A stretch of DNA of 64,000 nucleotides from an uncultured Methylococcaceae bacterium (GCA_913056195.1 CAJXMF010000005.1:1-64000), one strand, 5' to 3'. Shown: positions 1 to 9,327, counted from the stretch's first letter. The notes: generated by a model from the sequence alone, not told the origin. Program-made: numbers and translations.

Positions 1-74
1 CTTTTCAAGCGATGGTGCAGGTGCGGAACAAGCTGGTTGAAGCCTATAAAGATGTTATGAACATGCCAATGTAA
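1..74 (+). CDS. fliE: Flagellar hook-basal body protein FliE, C-terminal end (partial)
   Basis: Only the last 24 codons are inside the window (frame starts at base 3, TAA at 72-74). The visible tail, FQAMVQVRNKLVEAYKDVMN, matches the conserved C-terminal helix of FliE, the adaptor between the MS ring and the rod of the flagellar basal body. The downstream fliF-fliG-fliH-fliI-fliJ-fliK run confirms the identity, since fliE normally heads this operon. A palindromic repeat element begins at the last base of the stop codon, so fliE and fliF are now 179 bases apart. Confidence 0.85.
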   Translation, partial: FQAMVQVRNKLVEAYKDVMNMPM

Positions 75-233
75 GGCAATTCGCAATAAATAACATACCC
101 ATCCAGCTTGTCTTTTTGTCCGTCTTCTGCGTTGCACCAACACTTACATAGCTTGCTATGCGCCTGTTGGTGCGCCTTGAATACGAACAAAAATCCTGCG
201 CAATATGAGCATTTTATTCACTGCGCATTACCT
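74..233 (-). repeat. Correia-like palindromic element, copy 1 (160 bp)
   Basis: An inverted-repeat element that fills the fliE-fliF gap, inverted relative to the other four copies. Its ends (AGGCAATTCGCAATAAAT on the left, the complement of AGGTAATGCGCAGTGAAT on the right) are long imperfect inverted repeats. Inside, 134-142 (GCACCAACA) and 165-173 (TGTTGGTGC) form a perfect 9-bp stem around a conserved loop that itself holds CATAG/CTATG. The first base of the element is the last A of the fliE stop codon. It is non-coding, and whether it works in RNA (processing, stability) or only in DNA is unknown. Confidence 0.85.
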
Positions 234-253
234 AATCAAAGTTTTAAAAAACA

Positions 254-2029
254 ATGAGCGAGCAACAGGCAGCGACTACAATTAATTCTGATACCGGCAC
301 TCAGTTAACGACGACTGAAGAGGCTGAGGGTAAGGTAAACGGGCATCCAGCATTACAGGCTCTGTCTAAACTGAATATTAACCGTCAAATTGGTTTGATG
401 TTGGGTTTAGCTTTGAGTGTCGCTATAGGCGTCGCTATAGTATTGTGGTCACAAACGCCGAGCTACGATTTACTCTATACCGGCATTGCCGAGCAAGATG
501 CCTCTGAAATCATTGATACGCTGAATGAAATGGGTGTTGATTATCAGGTTGATACCAGCTCTGGCGCCATTATGGTGCCGGCGGGCAAGGTGCGGGAGTT
601 AAAACTAAAACTGGCCGCTAAAGGCTTGCCGCGCAGCACTAACGACAGTTTAGGCTATGAGTTACTAGATAAGGAAACGGGATTTGGCACCAGTAAAAAT
701 ATTGAACTGATGCGATTCCAGCGCGCATTGGAAGGCGAAATTGCCCGTACAATCATGACCATTCAAACCGTAAAATCTGCCCGGGTTTTACTGGCGATTC
801 CAAAACAATCCGTGTTTGTTCGCAAACGAAAAAAACCCAGCGCATCGGTCGTCGTTTCATTGTATCCGGGGCGAAGTCTTGAAAAACAGCAGGTCGAAGC
901 CATTGTTCATTTAGTGGCCTCCAGTGTACCGATGCTTGAGCCGGGCGAGGTGACCGTTGTCGATCAAAAAGGTCGTTTGCTCAATAGTAAAAATGCCGGT
1001 GACAACCTGTTTTTGACAAGCAAGCAGTTTGAATACAAACAGCAGGTCGAAGAGCATCTGATGGATCGGATTCAAAATATTTTGAATCCGATTGTTGGAC
1101 GCGATGGCCTAAGAACTCAGGTATCAGCGGATGTGGATTTTTCCGTCACTGAAAAAACCCAGGAAATGTTCAATCCTGATTTGCCGGCGGTTCGCAGTGA
1201 GCAAACTCAGGAGGAGGAAAGTACCCAGTCTGCGGTGCAAGGGGTGCCCGGTGCGCTGTCCAATCAGCCGCCACCGACAGGTGTGGCACCGGAAGTGGCA
1301 AGCGGTGCGGAGGCGCAAAACAGCAAGGTCACGCCGAAATCAATTCGCAAAAGCGCGACCCGCAATTATGAACTGGATAAAACGATTACTCATACGCGGT
1401 TATCGACAGGGGAGGTTAAAAAACTATCCATTGCCGTGGTGGTTGATAATAAAAAAGTGGCTTTGGGTGACGGTGAAATCAGCTCAAGGCCTTATTCGGC
1501 TGAAGATTTACGGCAACTGGAAAATCTGGTCAAACAAGCTGTGGGCTATGATGCCAGCCGGGGTGATAAGGTAACCGTGAGCAATGTTGCCTTCAATGCG
1601 TTAGATGATTTGGCACCGCTGCCTGAACTGCCGATTTGGGAGCAACCCTGGTTTGCCGATGCGCTGAAACAATTCGCGGCCGTTGCGGTCGTATTGTTCC
1701 TGATTTTAGGGGTGTTGCGCCCGGTGATGCGTGGATTGATTGCGCGGCATGAAGATGAGGCGCTGGCGGCGGAATTAGCGCGTGTACGTGAGGAAGCCGA
1801 AGCGATGGGCGGCGTGGTCAAATTCGATGAAGACGGTAAGCCGGTCGCGGTGCCTGTAGACGCGATTCAAGATGAACAGTTGGCCTTGGCGTCGGGTGCC
1901 GAAGACCTGTTACTGTTGGATGCGCCACAGAGTTACGAAAAACGGTTGGAATATGTACAGAAGTTAATCGATGAAGATCCACAATTGGTGGCGCAAGTCT
2001 TGAAAGGATGGGTGAAAGAAGATGGCTGA
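254..2029 (+). CDS. fliF: Flagellar MS-ring protein FliF
   Basis: 591 residues, close to the usual FliF length. FliF forms the inner-membrane MS ring on which the switch, rod and export apparatus are built. One hydrophobic segment lies near residues 46-66 and a second near 480-500. Between them is the YscJ/FliF ring-building region, followed by a low-complexity acidic, Gln/Pro-rich stretch (about 310-360). The cytoplasmic tail after the second membrane segment ends in EDPQLVAQVLKGWVKEDG, which resembles the FliG-binding C-terminus of the family. The start is ATG 254, and no competing ATG lies close by. The gene overlaps fliG by 8 bases, indicating translational coupling. Confidence 0.96.
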   Translation: MSEQQAATTINSDTGTQLTTTEEAEGKVNGHPALQALSKLNINRQIGLMLGLALSVAIGVAIVLWSQTPSYDLLYTGIAEQDASEIIDTLNEMGVDYQVDTSSGAIMVPAGKVRELKLKLAAKGLPRSTNDSLGYELLDKETGFGTSKNIELMRFQRALEGEIARTIMTIQTVKSARVLLAIPKQSVFVRKRKKPSASVVVSLYPGRSLEKQQVEAIVHLVASSVPMLEPGEVTVVDQKGRLLNSKNAGDNLFLTSKQFEYKQQVEEHLMDRIQNILNPIVGRDGLRTQVSADVDFSVTEKTQEMFNPDLPAVRSEQTQEEESTQSAVQGVPGALSNQPPPTGVAPEVASGAEAQNSKVTPKSIRKSATRNYELDKTITHTRLSTGEVKKLSIAVVVDNKKVALGDGEISSRPYSAEDLRQLENLVKQAVGYDASRGDKVTVSNVAFNALDDLAPLPELPIWEQPWFADALKQFAAVAVVLFLILGVLRPVMRGLIARHEDEALAAELARVREEAEAMGGVVKFDEDGKPVAVPVDAIQDEQLALASGAEDLLLLDAPQSYEKRLEYVQKLIDEDPQLVAQVLKGWVKEDG

Positions 2030-3041
2030 GGAGCAAAGCACCGAGCTGGAGTTGACCAGGCCTGAGCAGGCAGCGCTGTTGCTGTTGGCCGTAGGCCAGG
2101 ATAGAGCGGCCAGTGTTTTGAAAAATATGGGGCCAAAGGAAGTTCAAAACATTGGCGCGACGATGGCGAGACTGGACGGGATTCGTCCGGAAATGGTCGA
2201 TGCTGTGCTAGAGCGATTCATTACCGAAATCAAGGATGAAACCGGTTTAGGTCTGGATTCGGATGAATATATCCGCAATATGTTGACCAATGCCTTAGGT
2301 GCAGATAAGGCCGGCAGTATTATCGACCGCATTCTGTTGGGCGCGAACAGTAAAGGGATTGAGCAGCTTAAGTGGATGGACTCGCGTTCGATTGCCGACT
2401 TGATTCGCTTGGAACATCCGCAGATTATTGCCATTATATTGTCCTTGCTTGATGCCGACCAGGCGGCCGAAGTATTGGGCTTATTGCCGGAGAATATGCG
2501 CTCGGATATTTTAATGCGGGTTGCGACATTGGAAGGCGTGCAGCCGGCGGCCCTGAAAGAACTGGATGAAATGATGGAAAAACAATTGACCGGTAGTGAC
2601 AGCGTCAAATCGTCTTCTGTGGGGGGTATTGATGCTGCGGCCGATATATTGAATTTTGTCGAAGGCTCTATCAGTGAGGAACTCATGGAGTCAATCAACG
2701 AAAGCGATCCGGAACTGGGGCAACAAATTCAGGATAAAATGTTTGTTTTTGAAGATTTGGCGGCCGTTGATGATCGCGGTATTCAAACCTTGTTGCGCGA
2801 GGTATCAACCGATCAGCTGTTGTTGGCATTACGTGGCGTCGATGATGCACTCAAAGAGAAAATATTTAACAATATGTCCAAGCGGGCGGCGGAAATGTTG
2901 CGCGATGATCTGGAGGCAGCGCCGCCAACCCGCTTGAGTGAAGTTGAGGCGGCGCAAAAAGATATTTTAGCGATCGCCAAAAAACTGGCTGATGCCGGGG
3001 AGATTACCCTAGGTGCTGGCGGAGGTGATGAGCTTGTCTAA
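2022..3041 (+). CDS. fliG: Flagellar motor switch protein FliG
   Basis: 339 residues, typical for FliG, which couples the MS ring to the stator and sets rotation direction with FliM and FliN. The N-terminal part (EQAALLLLAVGQDRAASVL) binds FliF. The middle holds the EHPQIIAIILSLLDADQAAEVL armadillo helices. The C-terminal motor domain has the charged helix AAEMLRDDLEAAPP that contacts MotA. The start ATG lies inside the end of fliF, and the stop lies inside fliH, so fliF, fliG and fliH are read as coupled genes. Confidence 0.97.
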   Translation: MAEEQSTELELTRPEQAALLLLAVGQDRAASVLKNMGPKEVQNIGATMARLDGIRPEMVDAVLERFITEIKDETGLGLDSDEYIRNMLTNALGADKAGSIIDRILLGANSKGIEQLKWMDSRSIADLIRLEHPQIIAIILSLLDADQAAEVLGLLPENMRSDILMRVATLEGVQPAALKELDEMMEKQLTGSDSVKSSSVGGIDAAADILNFVEGSISEELMESINESDPELGQQIQDKMFVFEDLAAVDDRGIQTLLREVSTDQLLLALRGVDDALKEKIFNNMSKRAAEMLRDDLEAAPPTRLSEVEAAQKDILAIAKKLADAGEITLGAGGGDELV

Positions 3042-3756
3042 TCGGGTGCGTTTTGCTGACGATGAAATCAAGGATGTCGACACTTGGAGTGATTTGGAAA
3101 ATTTTTCGGCAAAGACATCGGGCCAGGAAAAAGCGCCGGTATTGACGGTCGAAGAAATCGAAAACATGCAGCAGCAGGCCTACAAGGAAGCTTTTGAGCA
3201 AGGCCGGCAGGAAGGTTTCAAGCAAGGTCATGAACAAGGTTTCAAACAAGGGCGGGATGAGGGCTTCAAACAAGGCCTTGAAGAAGGCCAAAAACAAGCT
3301 TATGACGAAAAATCAAATGTGCTCAATCAACAAATAGCGGATTTTAATCGCTTGATGGAATCTTTGACTGAACCTTTCAAACAGTTGGATGAACGGGTCG
3401 AGAAAGCCTTGCTTGACTTGGTGATTGGTATCGCAACGCAGTTGATTCGGCGGGAGATTAAAACCGATAGTGGCCAAATTGTGGCCGTTGTCAAAGAAGC
3501 CATAAATGCCCTGCCGGTGGCAAACCAGAATTTGACCTTGAAATTACATCCCGAGGATGCAGCGCTGGTTATTGAGGCACTGAAACTGGATACAGAATCG
3601 CCGCAATGGCGCATAGAAGAAGATCCGCTGTTGACACGCGGTGGCTGTATCGTGGAAAGCGGCGCTTCGCATATAGATGCCAGTGTTGAAAACAGGCTGG
3701 CGGCCATTGTGGCTAAAATGTTGGGTGGCCAGCGGCAGGATGATGAAGTGCCATGA
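3013..3756 (+). CDS. fliH: Flagellar export ATPase regulator FliH
   Basis: 247 residues. FliH binds the FliI ATPase and FliJ and docks them at the export gate. Around residues 55-95 there is a run of GxxxG-type repeats (EQGRQEGFKQG, EQGFKQG, DEGFKQG, EEGQKQ), the hallmark of the FliH stalk helix. The C-terminal half carries the conserved FliH/V-ATPase subunit E fold (LKLHPEDAALV). Two starts are possible: GTG 3013, with GGGGAG about ten bases upstream, and ATG 3028, where GGAGG sits only two bases away. The longer form is given. The gene overlaps fliG by 29 bases and fliI by 4 bases. Confidence 0.9.
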   Translation: MLAEVMSLSNRVRFADDEIKDVDTWSDLENFSAKTSGQEKAPVLTVEEIENMQQQAYKEAFEQGRQEGFKQGHEQGFKQGRDEGFKQGLEEGQKQAYDEKSNVLNQQIADFNRLMESLTEPFKQLDERVEKALLDLVIGIATQLIRREIKTDSGQIVAVVKEAINALPVANQNLTLKLHPEDAALVIEALKLDTESPQWRIEEDPLLTRGGCIVESGASHIDASVENRLAAIVAKMLGGQRQDDEVP

Positions 3757-5099
3757 TTCCTGAAGTCGATCGTACCGAAGCCTGGCTGGCTCGACTTGCA
3801 CCGTATGCAGAACGCTTGCAGGACGCACCGGAGCTGATTGTCGAAGGGCGGTTATGTCGTATGGTCGGCTTGACCCTGGAGGCCGAGGGCTGTCGTGCAC
3901 CGATTGGATCATTGTGTCTGATTGAATCAAAAAACGGCAGTCGTATCGGTGCGGAAGTGGTGGGTTTTGCCGGCGAACGATTGTTTCTGATGCCAACAGG
4001 TTCTACGCATGGTTTGGAGCCGGGGTGCCGGGTGATCCCTCTTGGTACTAACAGTTTGGCGAGAGTGGGTTTTGGTCTGTTAGGTCGGGTATTGAACGGT
4101 GCAGGGCAGCCGCTTGATGCCAAGGGGCCTTTGTTAGTCGATGATCAAGTTCCGCTGGCGGGTAAACCGATCAATCCATTGACTCGAAAACCGATTCGAG
4201 AAATGCTCGATGTCGGCGTGCGCCCCATCAATGCTCTGTTCAGTGTCGGGCGTGGACAGAGAATGGGGTTGTTTGCCGGAACCGGGGTGGGTAAAAGTAT
4301 TTTATTAGGCATGATGACGCGATTCACCTCGGCTGATGTGGTCGTGGTGGGGCTGGTGGGTGAACGGGGACGGGAAGTCAATGAATTTGTGCTTAAAATC
4401 CTCGGTGAAGAAGGTTTAAAGCGCGCCGTTGTGGTGGCGTCACCTGCCGATGATTCGCCCTTGATGCGGGTTCATGGGGCATTGCTGGCGACGAGTATTG
4501 CCGAATATTTTCGCGATCAGGGTAAGGACGTTTTATTGCTGATGGATTCATTGACCCGTTATGCGCAAGCCTATCGGGAAATTGCGTTGGCCATTGATGA
4601 GCCACCGGCGACAAAAGGCTACCCGCCGTCTGTTTTTGCCCGACTGCCACAATTGGTTGAGCGTGCCGGCAATGCGGACGAAGGCGGTGGTTCCATTACC
4701 GCCTTTTATACTGTTCTGGCGGAAGGCGATGACACCAACGATCCGATAGCCGATGCTGCGCGTGGTGTTCTGGATGGTCATATTGTTTTATCACGCGAAT
4801 TGGCCGAATCAGGTCATTATCCGGCCATTGATATCGAGGCCTCAATCAGCCGGGTCATGGCCGATATCGTTGAGCCGGTACATCAGCAGAAAGCCCGGAG
4901 ATTGAAGCAACTCTATTCTATTTACCAGCAAAATAAAGACTTGATCAGCGTAGGTGCCTATCAGCCGGGATCAGACCCCAGAATCGATTATGCGATTGCC
5001 AAAAACAATGAAATTCTGGCTTTTTTGCAGCAGGATATGAATGAAGCTGTGGACATCAGTCGAAGCCTGGCCGAGTTGAATCAGCTGATTGATGAGTAG
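3753..5099 (+). CDS. fliI: Flagellum-specific export ATPase FliI
   Basis: 448 residues, an F1-beta-like hexameric ATPase that energises and orders flagellar protein export at the cytoplasmic face of the basal body. The Walker A motif GTGVGKS is at about residues 176-182, and the Walker B region DVLLLMDSLTRYAQA follows near 250. The conserved stretch AIDEPPATKGYPPSVFARLPQLVERAG identifies the flagellar and type III secretion class rather than a true ATP synthase subunit. The start ATG overlaps the fliH stop (ATGA), and fliJ follows after 18 bases. Confidence 0.97.
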   Translation: MIPEVDRTEAWLARLAPYAERLQDAPELIVEGRLCRMVGLTLEAEGCRAPIGSLCLIESKNGSRIGAEVVGFAGERLFLMPTGSTHGLEPGCRVIPLGTNSLARVGFGLLGRVLNGAGQPLDAKGPLLVDDQVPLAGKPINPLTRKPIREMLDVGVRPINALFSVGRGQRMGLFAGTGVGKSILLGMMTRFTSADVVVVGLVGERGREVNEFVLKILGEEGLKRAVVVASPADDSPLMRVHGALLATSIAEYFRDQGKDVLLLMDSLTRYAQAYREIALAIDEPPATKGYPPSVFARLPQLVERAGNADEGGGSITAFYTVLAEGDDTNDPIADAARGVLDGHIVLSRELAESGHYPAIDIEASISRVMADIVEPVHQQKARRLKQLYSIYQQNKDLISVGAYQPGSDPRIDYAIAKNNEILAFLQQDMNEAVDISRSLAELNQLIDE

Positions 5100-5117
5100 G
5101 ATTCAGGATAAGGAAAA

Positions 5118-5573
5118 ATGAAAAAAACACAGCGACTCAGAGTGGTTATTGAGCTTTATCAACGCCAGGAAAAACAGGCTTTGGAACAGCTTGGCGTTTG
5201 TCAGCAACACTATAACAGTGCGCTGGCAAAACTGGAAAGTCTTGAGCAGTATCGGCGTGACTATGAACAGCGTGATTTATCACAAGGTGGGCAAAACTTT
5301 TCCAGCCAGCAATTTGCTGAATATCGTATTTTTTTGGATAAATTGGATCAAGCCATTAATGACCAGAAAAACATCATACAGCAACAAAAACAGGCGGTGA
5401 TGCAGCAACAGCAGCAGTGGCAGCAGCAACACCAAAAAACCGAAAGTCTGAAAAAGCTGGATGAAAAAGCCTTGGCGGAGGCCTTAAGATGTGCTGAAAA
5501 AATTGAACAAAGTGAGCAGGATAATCGTTCTGCCCGCTGCGGTAATAAATCTGGCACAGGAACTGCTTGGTAA
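5118..5573 (+). CDS. fliJ: Flagellar export chaperone/stalk protein FliJ
   Basis: 151 residues, almost entirely predicted coiled coil and very rich in Gln (a QQQQQWQQQ run near residue 95). FliJ is the central stalk of the FliHIJ ATPase ring and escorts export chaperones. Sequence similarity in this family is low, so the call rests on size, coiled-coil character, the N-terminal pattern MKKTQRLRVVIELYQRQEKQA and its place directly after fliI. An AGGAAAA ribosome-binding site precedes the ATG. The C-terminal 25 residues are less typical, but the length agrees with the family and no frameshift is required. Confidence 0.88.
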   Translation: MKKTQRLRVVIELYQRQEKQALEQLGVCQQHYNSALAKLESLEQYRRDYEQRDLSQGGQNFSSQQFAEYRIFLDKLDQAINDQKNIIQQQKQAVMQQQQQWQQQHQKTESLKKLDEKALAEALRCAEKIEQSEQDNRSARCGNKSGTGTAW

Positions 5574-5623
5574 AAGGCTGGATGAGCTGGGCCTGAGACA
5601 GGCCGTTGTGTTGGAGAAACGTT

Positions 5624-7003
5624 ATGAACATAGAAGCCGCTGATATTCAATCCTCGTTTCCTGGTTTTGATAGCCTGGAAAAGCTGCAGCAAACGCTGGC
5701 GACGGATGCCAGTTTGCCGTCGTCATTTACTGAAACGTTGATGGCGCAGCTTCAACAATTACAGAATGTGATTTCGGCAAATAAGGATATTGTGCCGGAT
5801 TCGGGCACAACTGCGGCAACTGCGGCGGCTATTTCCGCGAGTACAGGCAAGCATTTGCCGTCTGACGGCAATATTGATCTTGAACAAACGCTGACAGCCT
5901 TGTCAGAGATTATGGGGCGACTGAATATCATTCAGCAGTCCGAGCCTTCGACCCGACAAGTGCAAGGTGCTGATGTCAATGCGACAGATTCTGAACAAAC
6001 GATAGGTGACCGATTACAAGCCGTTGATAAATTTCAGGCGCTTGGTGATTTATCGCTTGCCACTCGTATCAATGCCCCTGATCAATCAGTACAAAAGCCT
6101 GTACAAACGATAGCGGCCGAGTTGCAGCAAACGCTTGAAAACGATCCACTCCAGAAGGTGTTGGCCTCTTCGGTGGCTAAAACGGAGCGGGCACAACTGC
6201 AAGATGCGGCACAGTCGTTACTACAGCGACAAAATTCCAGACAACAGAATGTCTTGATGAATACGGCGTCCGTACCGGCCCAGGATACGGATATAAAGCA
6301 GCAGGTTGCTGAAGATTTGGCACGATCAGAGCTGTTAACGTCAGACAAGAATCAAGCCCAGTTTTCAGATATTTTTAAACAAAACGCAGGTCTTAGTAAA
6401 GGTCTGATGGATGAAGTCGGTCTGGAAAAAAAGACAAAAAACAAGTTGCAGAGTATTGATAGCAGGGCAGTGCTTTCCGGTCTGGCGCATTTGGAACGTT
6501 CGGTTATGCCTGCCCAGGATACCCGAAACAGCCTGCCCGTCGTGCAGACAGCAATCACCCATCCTCAATGGGGGCAAGAATTTGCCGATAAAGTTGTCTG
6601 GTTGCACCAAAAAGCGATTCCGTCCGCAGAAATCAATCTGAATCCGCGTCATTTAGGGCCTGTCAGTATCCATATTGATGTCGATAAGGATCAGGCCAAC
6701 GTTTCTTTTCAGGCGCATAATCCGTTGGTTAGGGATTCAATCGAGGCAGCCCTGCCGCGTTTGAGAGACATGTTGTCCGCTCAAAATCTTAATTTGGGCG
6801 ATGTCAATGTGTCTCAACAACAATCAGGGCAAAAACAGTCCTCTAACGGATTTGAACAGCAAACCGGCCAGGACGACAACAAGAATACCGCCGATTCGAA
6901 TCTGCCACATGAAGCGGTGGCCGATTCGGCCGCGGCCGTTATGGATGAAATTGAAGCAGGCCGAGCGATTGTCAGTCAAGGCCTGCTGAGTTTATTTGCT
7001 TGA
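5624..7003 (+). CDS. fliK: Flagellar hook-length control protein FliK
   Basis: 459 residues from ATG 5624, chosen over an in-frame TTG 18 bases upstream because GGAG sits seven bases before the ATG. FliK is a secreted ruler that stops hook growth and switches export specificity to filament proteins. The N-terminal three quarters are a Gln/Ala/Thr-rich, poorly conserved ruler region. The C-terminal switch domain (about 300-395) has the conserved EINLNPRHLGPVSIHIDVD core and the SFQAHNPLVRDSIEAALPRL helix. The very C-terminus is again Gln-rich and variable. It closes the flagellar cluster here, and no terminator is obvious before rpsF. Confidence 0.92.
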   Translation: MNIEAADIQSSFPGFDSLEKLQQTLATDASLPSSFTETLMAQLQQLQNVISANKDIVPDSGTTAATAAAISASTGKHLPSDGNIDLEQTLTALSEIMGRLNIIQQSEPSTRQVQGADVNATDSEQTIGDRLQAVDKFQALGDLSLATRINAPDQSVQKPVQTIAAELQQTLENDPLQKVLASSVAKTERAQLQDAAQSLLQRQNSRQQNVLMNTASVPAQDTDIKQQVAEDLARSELLTSDKNQAQFSDIFKQNAGLSKGLMDEVGLEKKTKNKLQSIDSRAVLSGLAHLERSVMPAQDTRNSLPVVQTAITHPQWGQEFADKVVWLHQKAIPSAEINLNPRHLGPVSIHIDVDKDQANVSFQAHNPLVRDSIEAALPRLRDMLSAQNLNLGDVNVSQQQSGQKQSSNGFEQQTGQDDNKNTADSNLPHEAVADSAAAVMDEIEAGRAIVSQGLLSLFA

Positions 7004-7080
7004 ATTTAGCGCTTTCGCAACGCAGGCGTAAATATTCAGCGCCCGAAACAGTCTGTTATCTTAAATTATTGTTATTAGTG

Positions 7081-7110
7081 TTGTGATGTCGTGTCTGATA
7101 GCAGTATAAT
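7081..7110 (+). promoter_or_regulatory. Sigma-70-type promoter for the rpsF operon
   Basis: TTGTGA at 7081-7086 and a perfect TATAAT at 7105-7110 are separated by 18 bases. They lie about 100 bases upstream of the rpsF start and after the fliK stop, so the ribosomal protein genes have their own promoter. Confidence 0.65.
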
Positions 7111-7167
7111 GGCCGGTTTTATGGGATATTGGCTGTAACGCTGATATTCTATCCTTGCTTCACCGTT

Positions 7168-7210
7168 GTCAACAGCAGCAGCGGGAGGCCAAACCCCGAA
7201 AGGAGAAAAT
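7168..7210 (+). promoter_or_regulatory. Candidate S6:S18 autoregulatory leader of rpsF
   Basis: In many bacteria the bS6-bS18 complex binds a small structured element in the rpsF leader and represses its own operon. The 40 bases before the rpsF start are G/C-rich, with paired GGxxCC segments and a CCCCGAAAGGAG stretch that joins a CCG motif to the ribosome-binding site, as in that leader family. No fold was computed, so this is only a candidate. Confidence 0.3.
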
Positions 7211-7642
7211 ATGCGACATTATGAAATTGTCTTTTTAGTCCATCCAGACCAAAGTGCTCAGGTGCCTGCTATGGTCGAGCGTTATAAAGCGACTATTGCC
7301 GAAGCCGGTGGGAAAATACATCGTTTGGAAGACTGGGGGCGTCGTCAGTTGGCGTATCCCATCAAAAAAATTCATAAAGCACATTATGTGTTGATGAATA
7401 TTGAATGTGATCAGGCCACGCTTGACGAGCTGGAAAGTGGCTTCCGTTTTAACGATGCCGTGCTGCGTAGTTTGACGATTGCTCAAAAAGAAGCGATTAC
7501 AGAGCCTTCTGCAATTGTTAAAGCTGAAAACAAAGCTCAGGCCGCTAAGACAGAAGTTGAAGAGACGGCTGTCGTCGAGGAAAAAGTAGCGCCAGCGGCT
7601 GAAGAGTCATCTGAACCTGCGCCTGCGCCTGCTGCAGAATAA
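7211..7642 (+). CDS. rpsF: 30S ribosomal protein bS6
   Basis: 143 residues from ATG 7211, which has AAGGAGAAA just upstream. An in-frame upstream extension lacks a good ribosome-binding site and is not part of known bS6. The protein pairs with bS18 on the platform of the 30S subunit. The core [14 protein letters not shown], the [13 protein letters not shown] segment and the [11 protein letters not shown] strand are all present. After about residue 100 there is a long Ala/Glu/Pro tail, longer than the minimal core and comparable to the acidic tail of enterobacterial bS6. It is followed by rpsR after 35 bases. Confidence 0.97.
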   Translation: MRHYEIVFLVHPDQSAQVPAMVERYKATIAEAGGKIHRLEDWGRRQLAYPIKKIHKAHYVLMNIECDQATLDELESGFRFNDAVLRSLTIAQKEAITEPSAIVKAENKAQAAKTEVEETAVVEEKVAPAAEESSEPAPAPAAE

Positions 7643-7677
7643 ACCCACCCTATATTTACTGGACTTAGAGAAAAATT

Positions 7678-7905
7678 ATGGCACGTAATATCAGACGTAA
7701 AAGAGGCTGTCGTTTCGGCAGCGATGATGCCCCCGTTATCGACTACAAAGATTTAGATTTGTTGAGCGAATATGTCACTGAAACCGGAAAAATAGTTCCG
7801 AGCCGGATTACCGGAACCAGTGCGAAATATCAACGCCAGTTAGCGACCGCAATTAAACGCGCACGCTATATTGCGTTATTGCCTTTTTGTGACGCCCATA
7901 AATAA
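7678..7905 (+). CDS. rpsR: 30S ribosomal protein bS18
   Basis: 75 residues, the standard length. The conserved core [19 protein letters not shown], then [29 protein letters not shown], is complete. It binds 16S rRNA together with bS6. A single Cys near the N-terminus (KRGCRFG) is all that remains of the zinc site seen in some lineages. It lies between rpsF and a membrane protein gene, a common arrangement in gammaproteobacteria. Confidence 0.98.
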   Translation: MARNIRRKRGCRFGSDDAPVIDYKDLDLLSEYVTETGKIVPSRITGTSAKYQRQLATAIKRARYIALLPFCDAHK

Positions 7906-7924
7906 GCGTTAATACGGAAAAGAC

Positions 7925-8836
7925 ATGAGATTTCTTGCCAGTTATATTATGCAGGGTCGCATTCAAGCCATGGTTGTGGCCTCGTCGCTGGCATTTATCT
8001 CGCTGTTTTTTCCGCCTGTTAGTGTTGTAAGTTCAGCCACGGTTGCATTGGTCACGTTAAGGCGTGGCGCGCGTGATGGGTTAACGATTTTGATCATTTC
8101 CTGTCTGGCGACTGCCGTTTTGGGCTATATCAAGTTTGGCAATTTTCAGTTGGTGCTGATGTATGGACTGATTCTTTGGTTGCCAGTCTGGTTAATCTCA
8201 ATTGTGTTGCGTGAAGGCGGGCATCTGGCGGTTGCGGTAGAGATAGCTGTCGCATTGGGCATGTTGGGTGTGCTTGGGTTCTATTTGATTTATCCCGAGC
8301 CCGTCCAGTTGTGGCATTCGGTGTTGACGCGGTTAATGCAGCCAATGCTTGACAACGGCGCAGATATTCCACTGCAGCAAGTACAAAATCAGATTAAGAT
8401 TTTGTCGCATATTATGACGGGCGCGATTGCGGCCGGTATGGTGTATAGCATGTTGTTCGGCCTTTTTCTTGGGCGCTGGTGGCAAGCGTTACTCTATAAC
8501 CCGGGTGGTTTTAAAGCAGAGTTTTTGTCATTGAGAACACATCGGCCATTGGCGGTAGCGACAATTGTCATTTTACTGATGGCGGTATTGTTATCCGGTA
8601 CAGTCGCTGAAATATGCTGGAATCTGGTGGTATTGTTGTTTGTGTTGTATACCATTACCGGCACTGCCGCGATACATGAGGCTTTTGCCAGAATGAAACA
8701 GGCGCGTTTTTTAGTGCCATTTTTATACGTCACCTTGTTTTTAGTTCCCCAGGTTGCTGTTGTGGTGGCTTTGTTTGGGGTGGGTGATACCTGGCTGGAC
8801 TTACGCAATAAAATTTCAAATCAACAGAATCGATAA
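7925..8836 (+). CDS. DUF2232-type polytopic membrane protein between rpsR and rplI
   Basis: 303 residues with about eight hydrophobic segments spread along the chain (for example 15-35, 50-70, 75-95, 100-125, 165-185, 215-235, 240-260 and 270-290). Proteins of this kind (DUF2232, related to Bacillus YybS) are often encoded between the genes for bS18 and bL9, which is exactly the position here. The family has no firmly established function. A weak GGAAAAGAC precedes the ATG, and the intergenic distances (19 and 44 bases) suggest it is transcribed with the ribosomal genes. Confidence 0.75.
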   Translation: MRFLASYIMQGRIQAMVVASSLAFISLFFPPVSVVSSATVALVTLRRGARDGLTILIISCLATAVLGYIKFGNFQLVLMYGLILWLPVWLISIVLREGGHLAVAVEIAVALGMLGVLGFYLIYPEPVQLWHSVLTRLMQPMLDNGADIPLQQVQNQIKILSHIMTGAIAAGMVYSMLFGLFLGRWWQALLYNPGGFKAEFLSLRTHRPLAVATIVILLMAVLLSGTVAEICWNLVVLLFVLYTITGTAAIHEAFARMKQARFLVPFLYVTLFLVPQVAVVVALFGVGDTWLDLRNKISNQQNR

Positions 8837-8880
8837 GATTCTTGTTTTCGACAGTGTCGATAAAAATGAGGTATTAAACG

Positions 8881-9327
8881 ATGGAAGTTATTCTTCTGGA
8901 AAAGATAGCAAACCTGGGTGATCTGGGTGATAAAGTTACAGTTAAATCGGGTTATGCCAGAAATTACCTGATTCCGCAGGAAAAGGCGGTTGCCGCAACG
9001 GCTGAAAAAATCAAGCAATTTGAAGCGCGTCGTGCTGAGCTTGAAAAAGTGGCCGCTGAAAAATTGGCAGCGGCGCAAAAACGTGCGGATGCGATTAGCC
9101 AGCTGACTATTGTTTTAACCCATAAGGCGGGTGAAGAAGGTAAGCTGTTCGGTTCCATCGGTACGCATGATATTGCTGAAGCGATTACTGCGGCAGGCTC
9201 GCAAGTTGAAAAAAGCGAAGTACGTATGCCAGATGGCGTGATTCGTCATGTCGGTGAATATGAAATCGATATTAACCTGCATACCGATATTGACGTCAAG
9301 GTGCCTGTTAAAGTAGAAGCTGAGTAA
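8881..9327 (+). CDS. rplI: 50S ribosomal protein bL9
   Basis: 148 residues, the expected length. The N-terminal domain [33 protein letters not shown] is almost canonical. A long charged connecting helix (about 40-75) leads to the C-terminal RNA-binding domain ([14 protein letters not shown]). bL9 binds 23S rRNA near the L1 stalk and helps maintain reading frame. It is the last gene of the operon, and a strong terminator lies about 100 bases downstream. Confidence 0.98.
   Translation: MEVILLEKIANLGDLGDKVTVKSGYARNYLIPQEKAVAATAEKIKQFEARRAELEKVAAEKLAAAQKRADAISQLTIVLTHKAGEEGKLFGSIGTHDIAEAITAAGSQVEKSEVRMPDGVIRHVGEYEIDINLHTDIDVKVPVKVEAE

Noticed and set aside
5480-5620. Possible frameshift at the end of fliJ, because another frame stays open up to fliK
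   Set aside because: The existing FliJ length (151) matches the family, and the other frame has no FliJ-like ending, so the gene is taken as intact.
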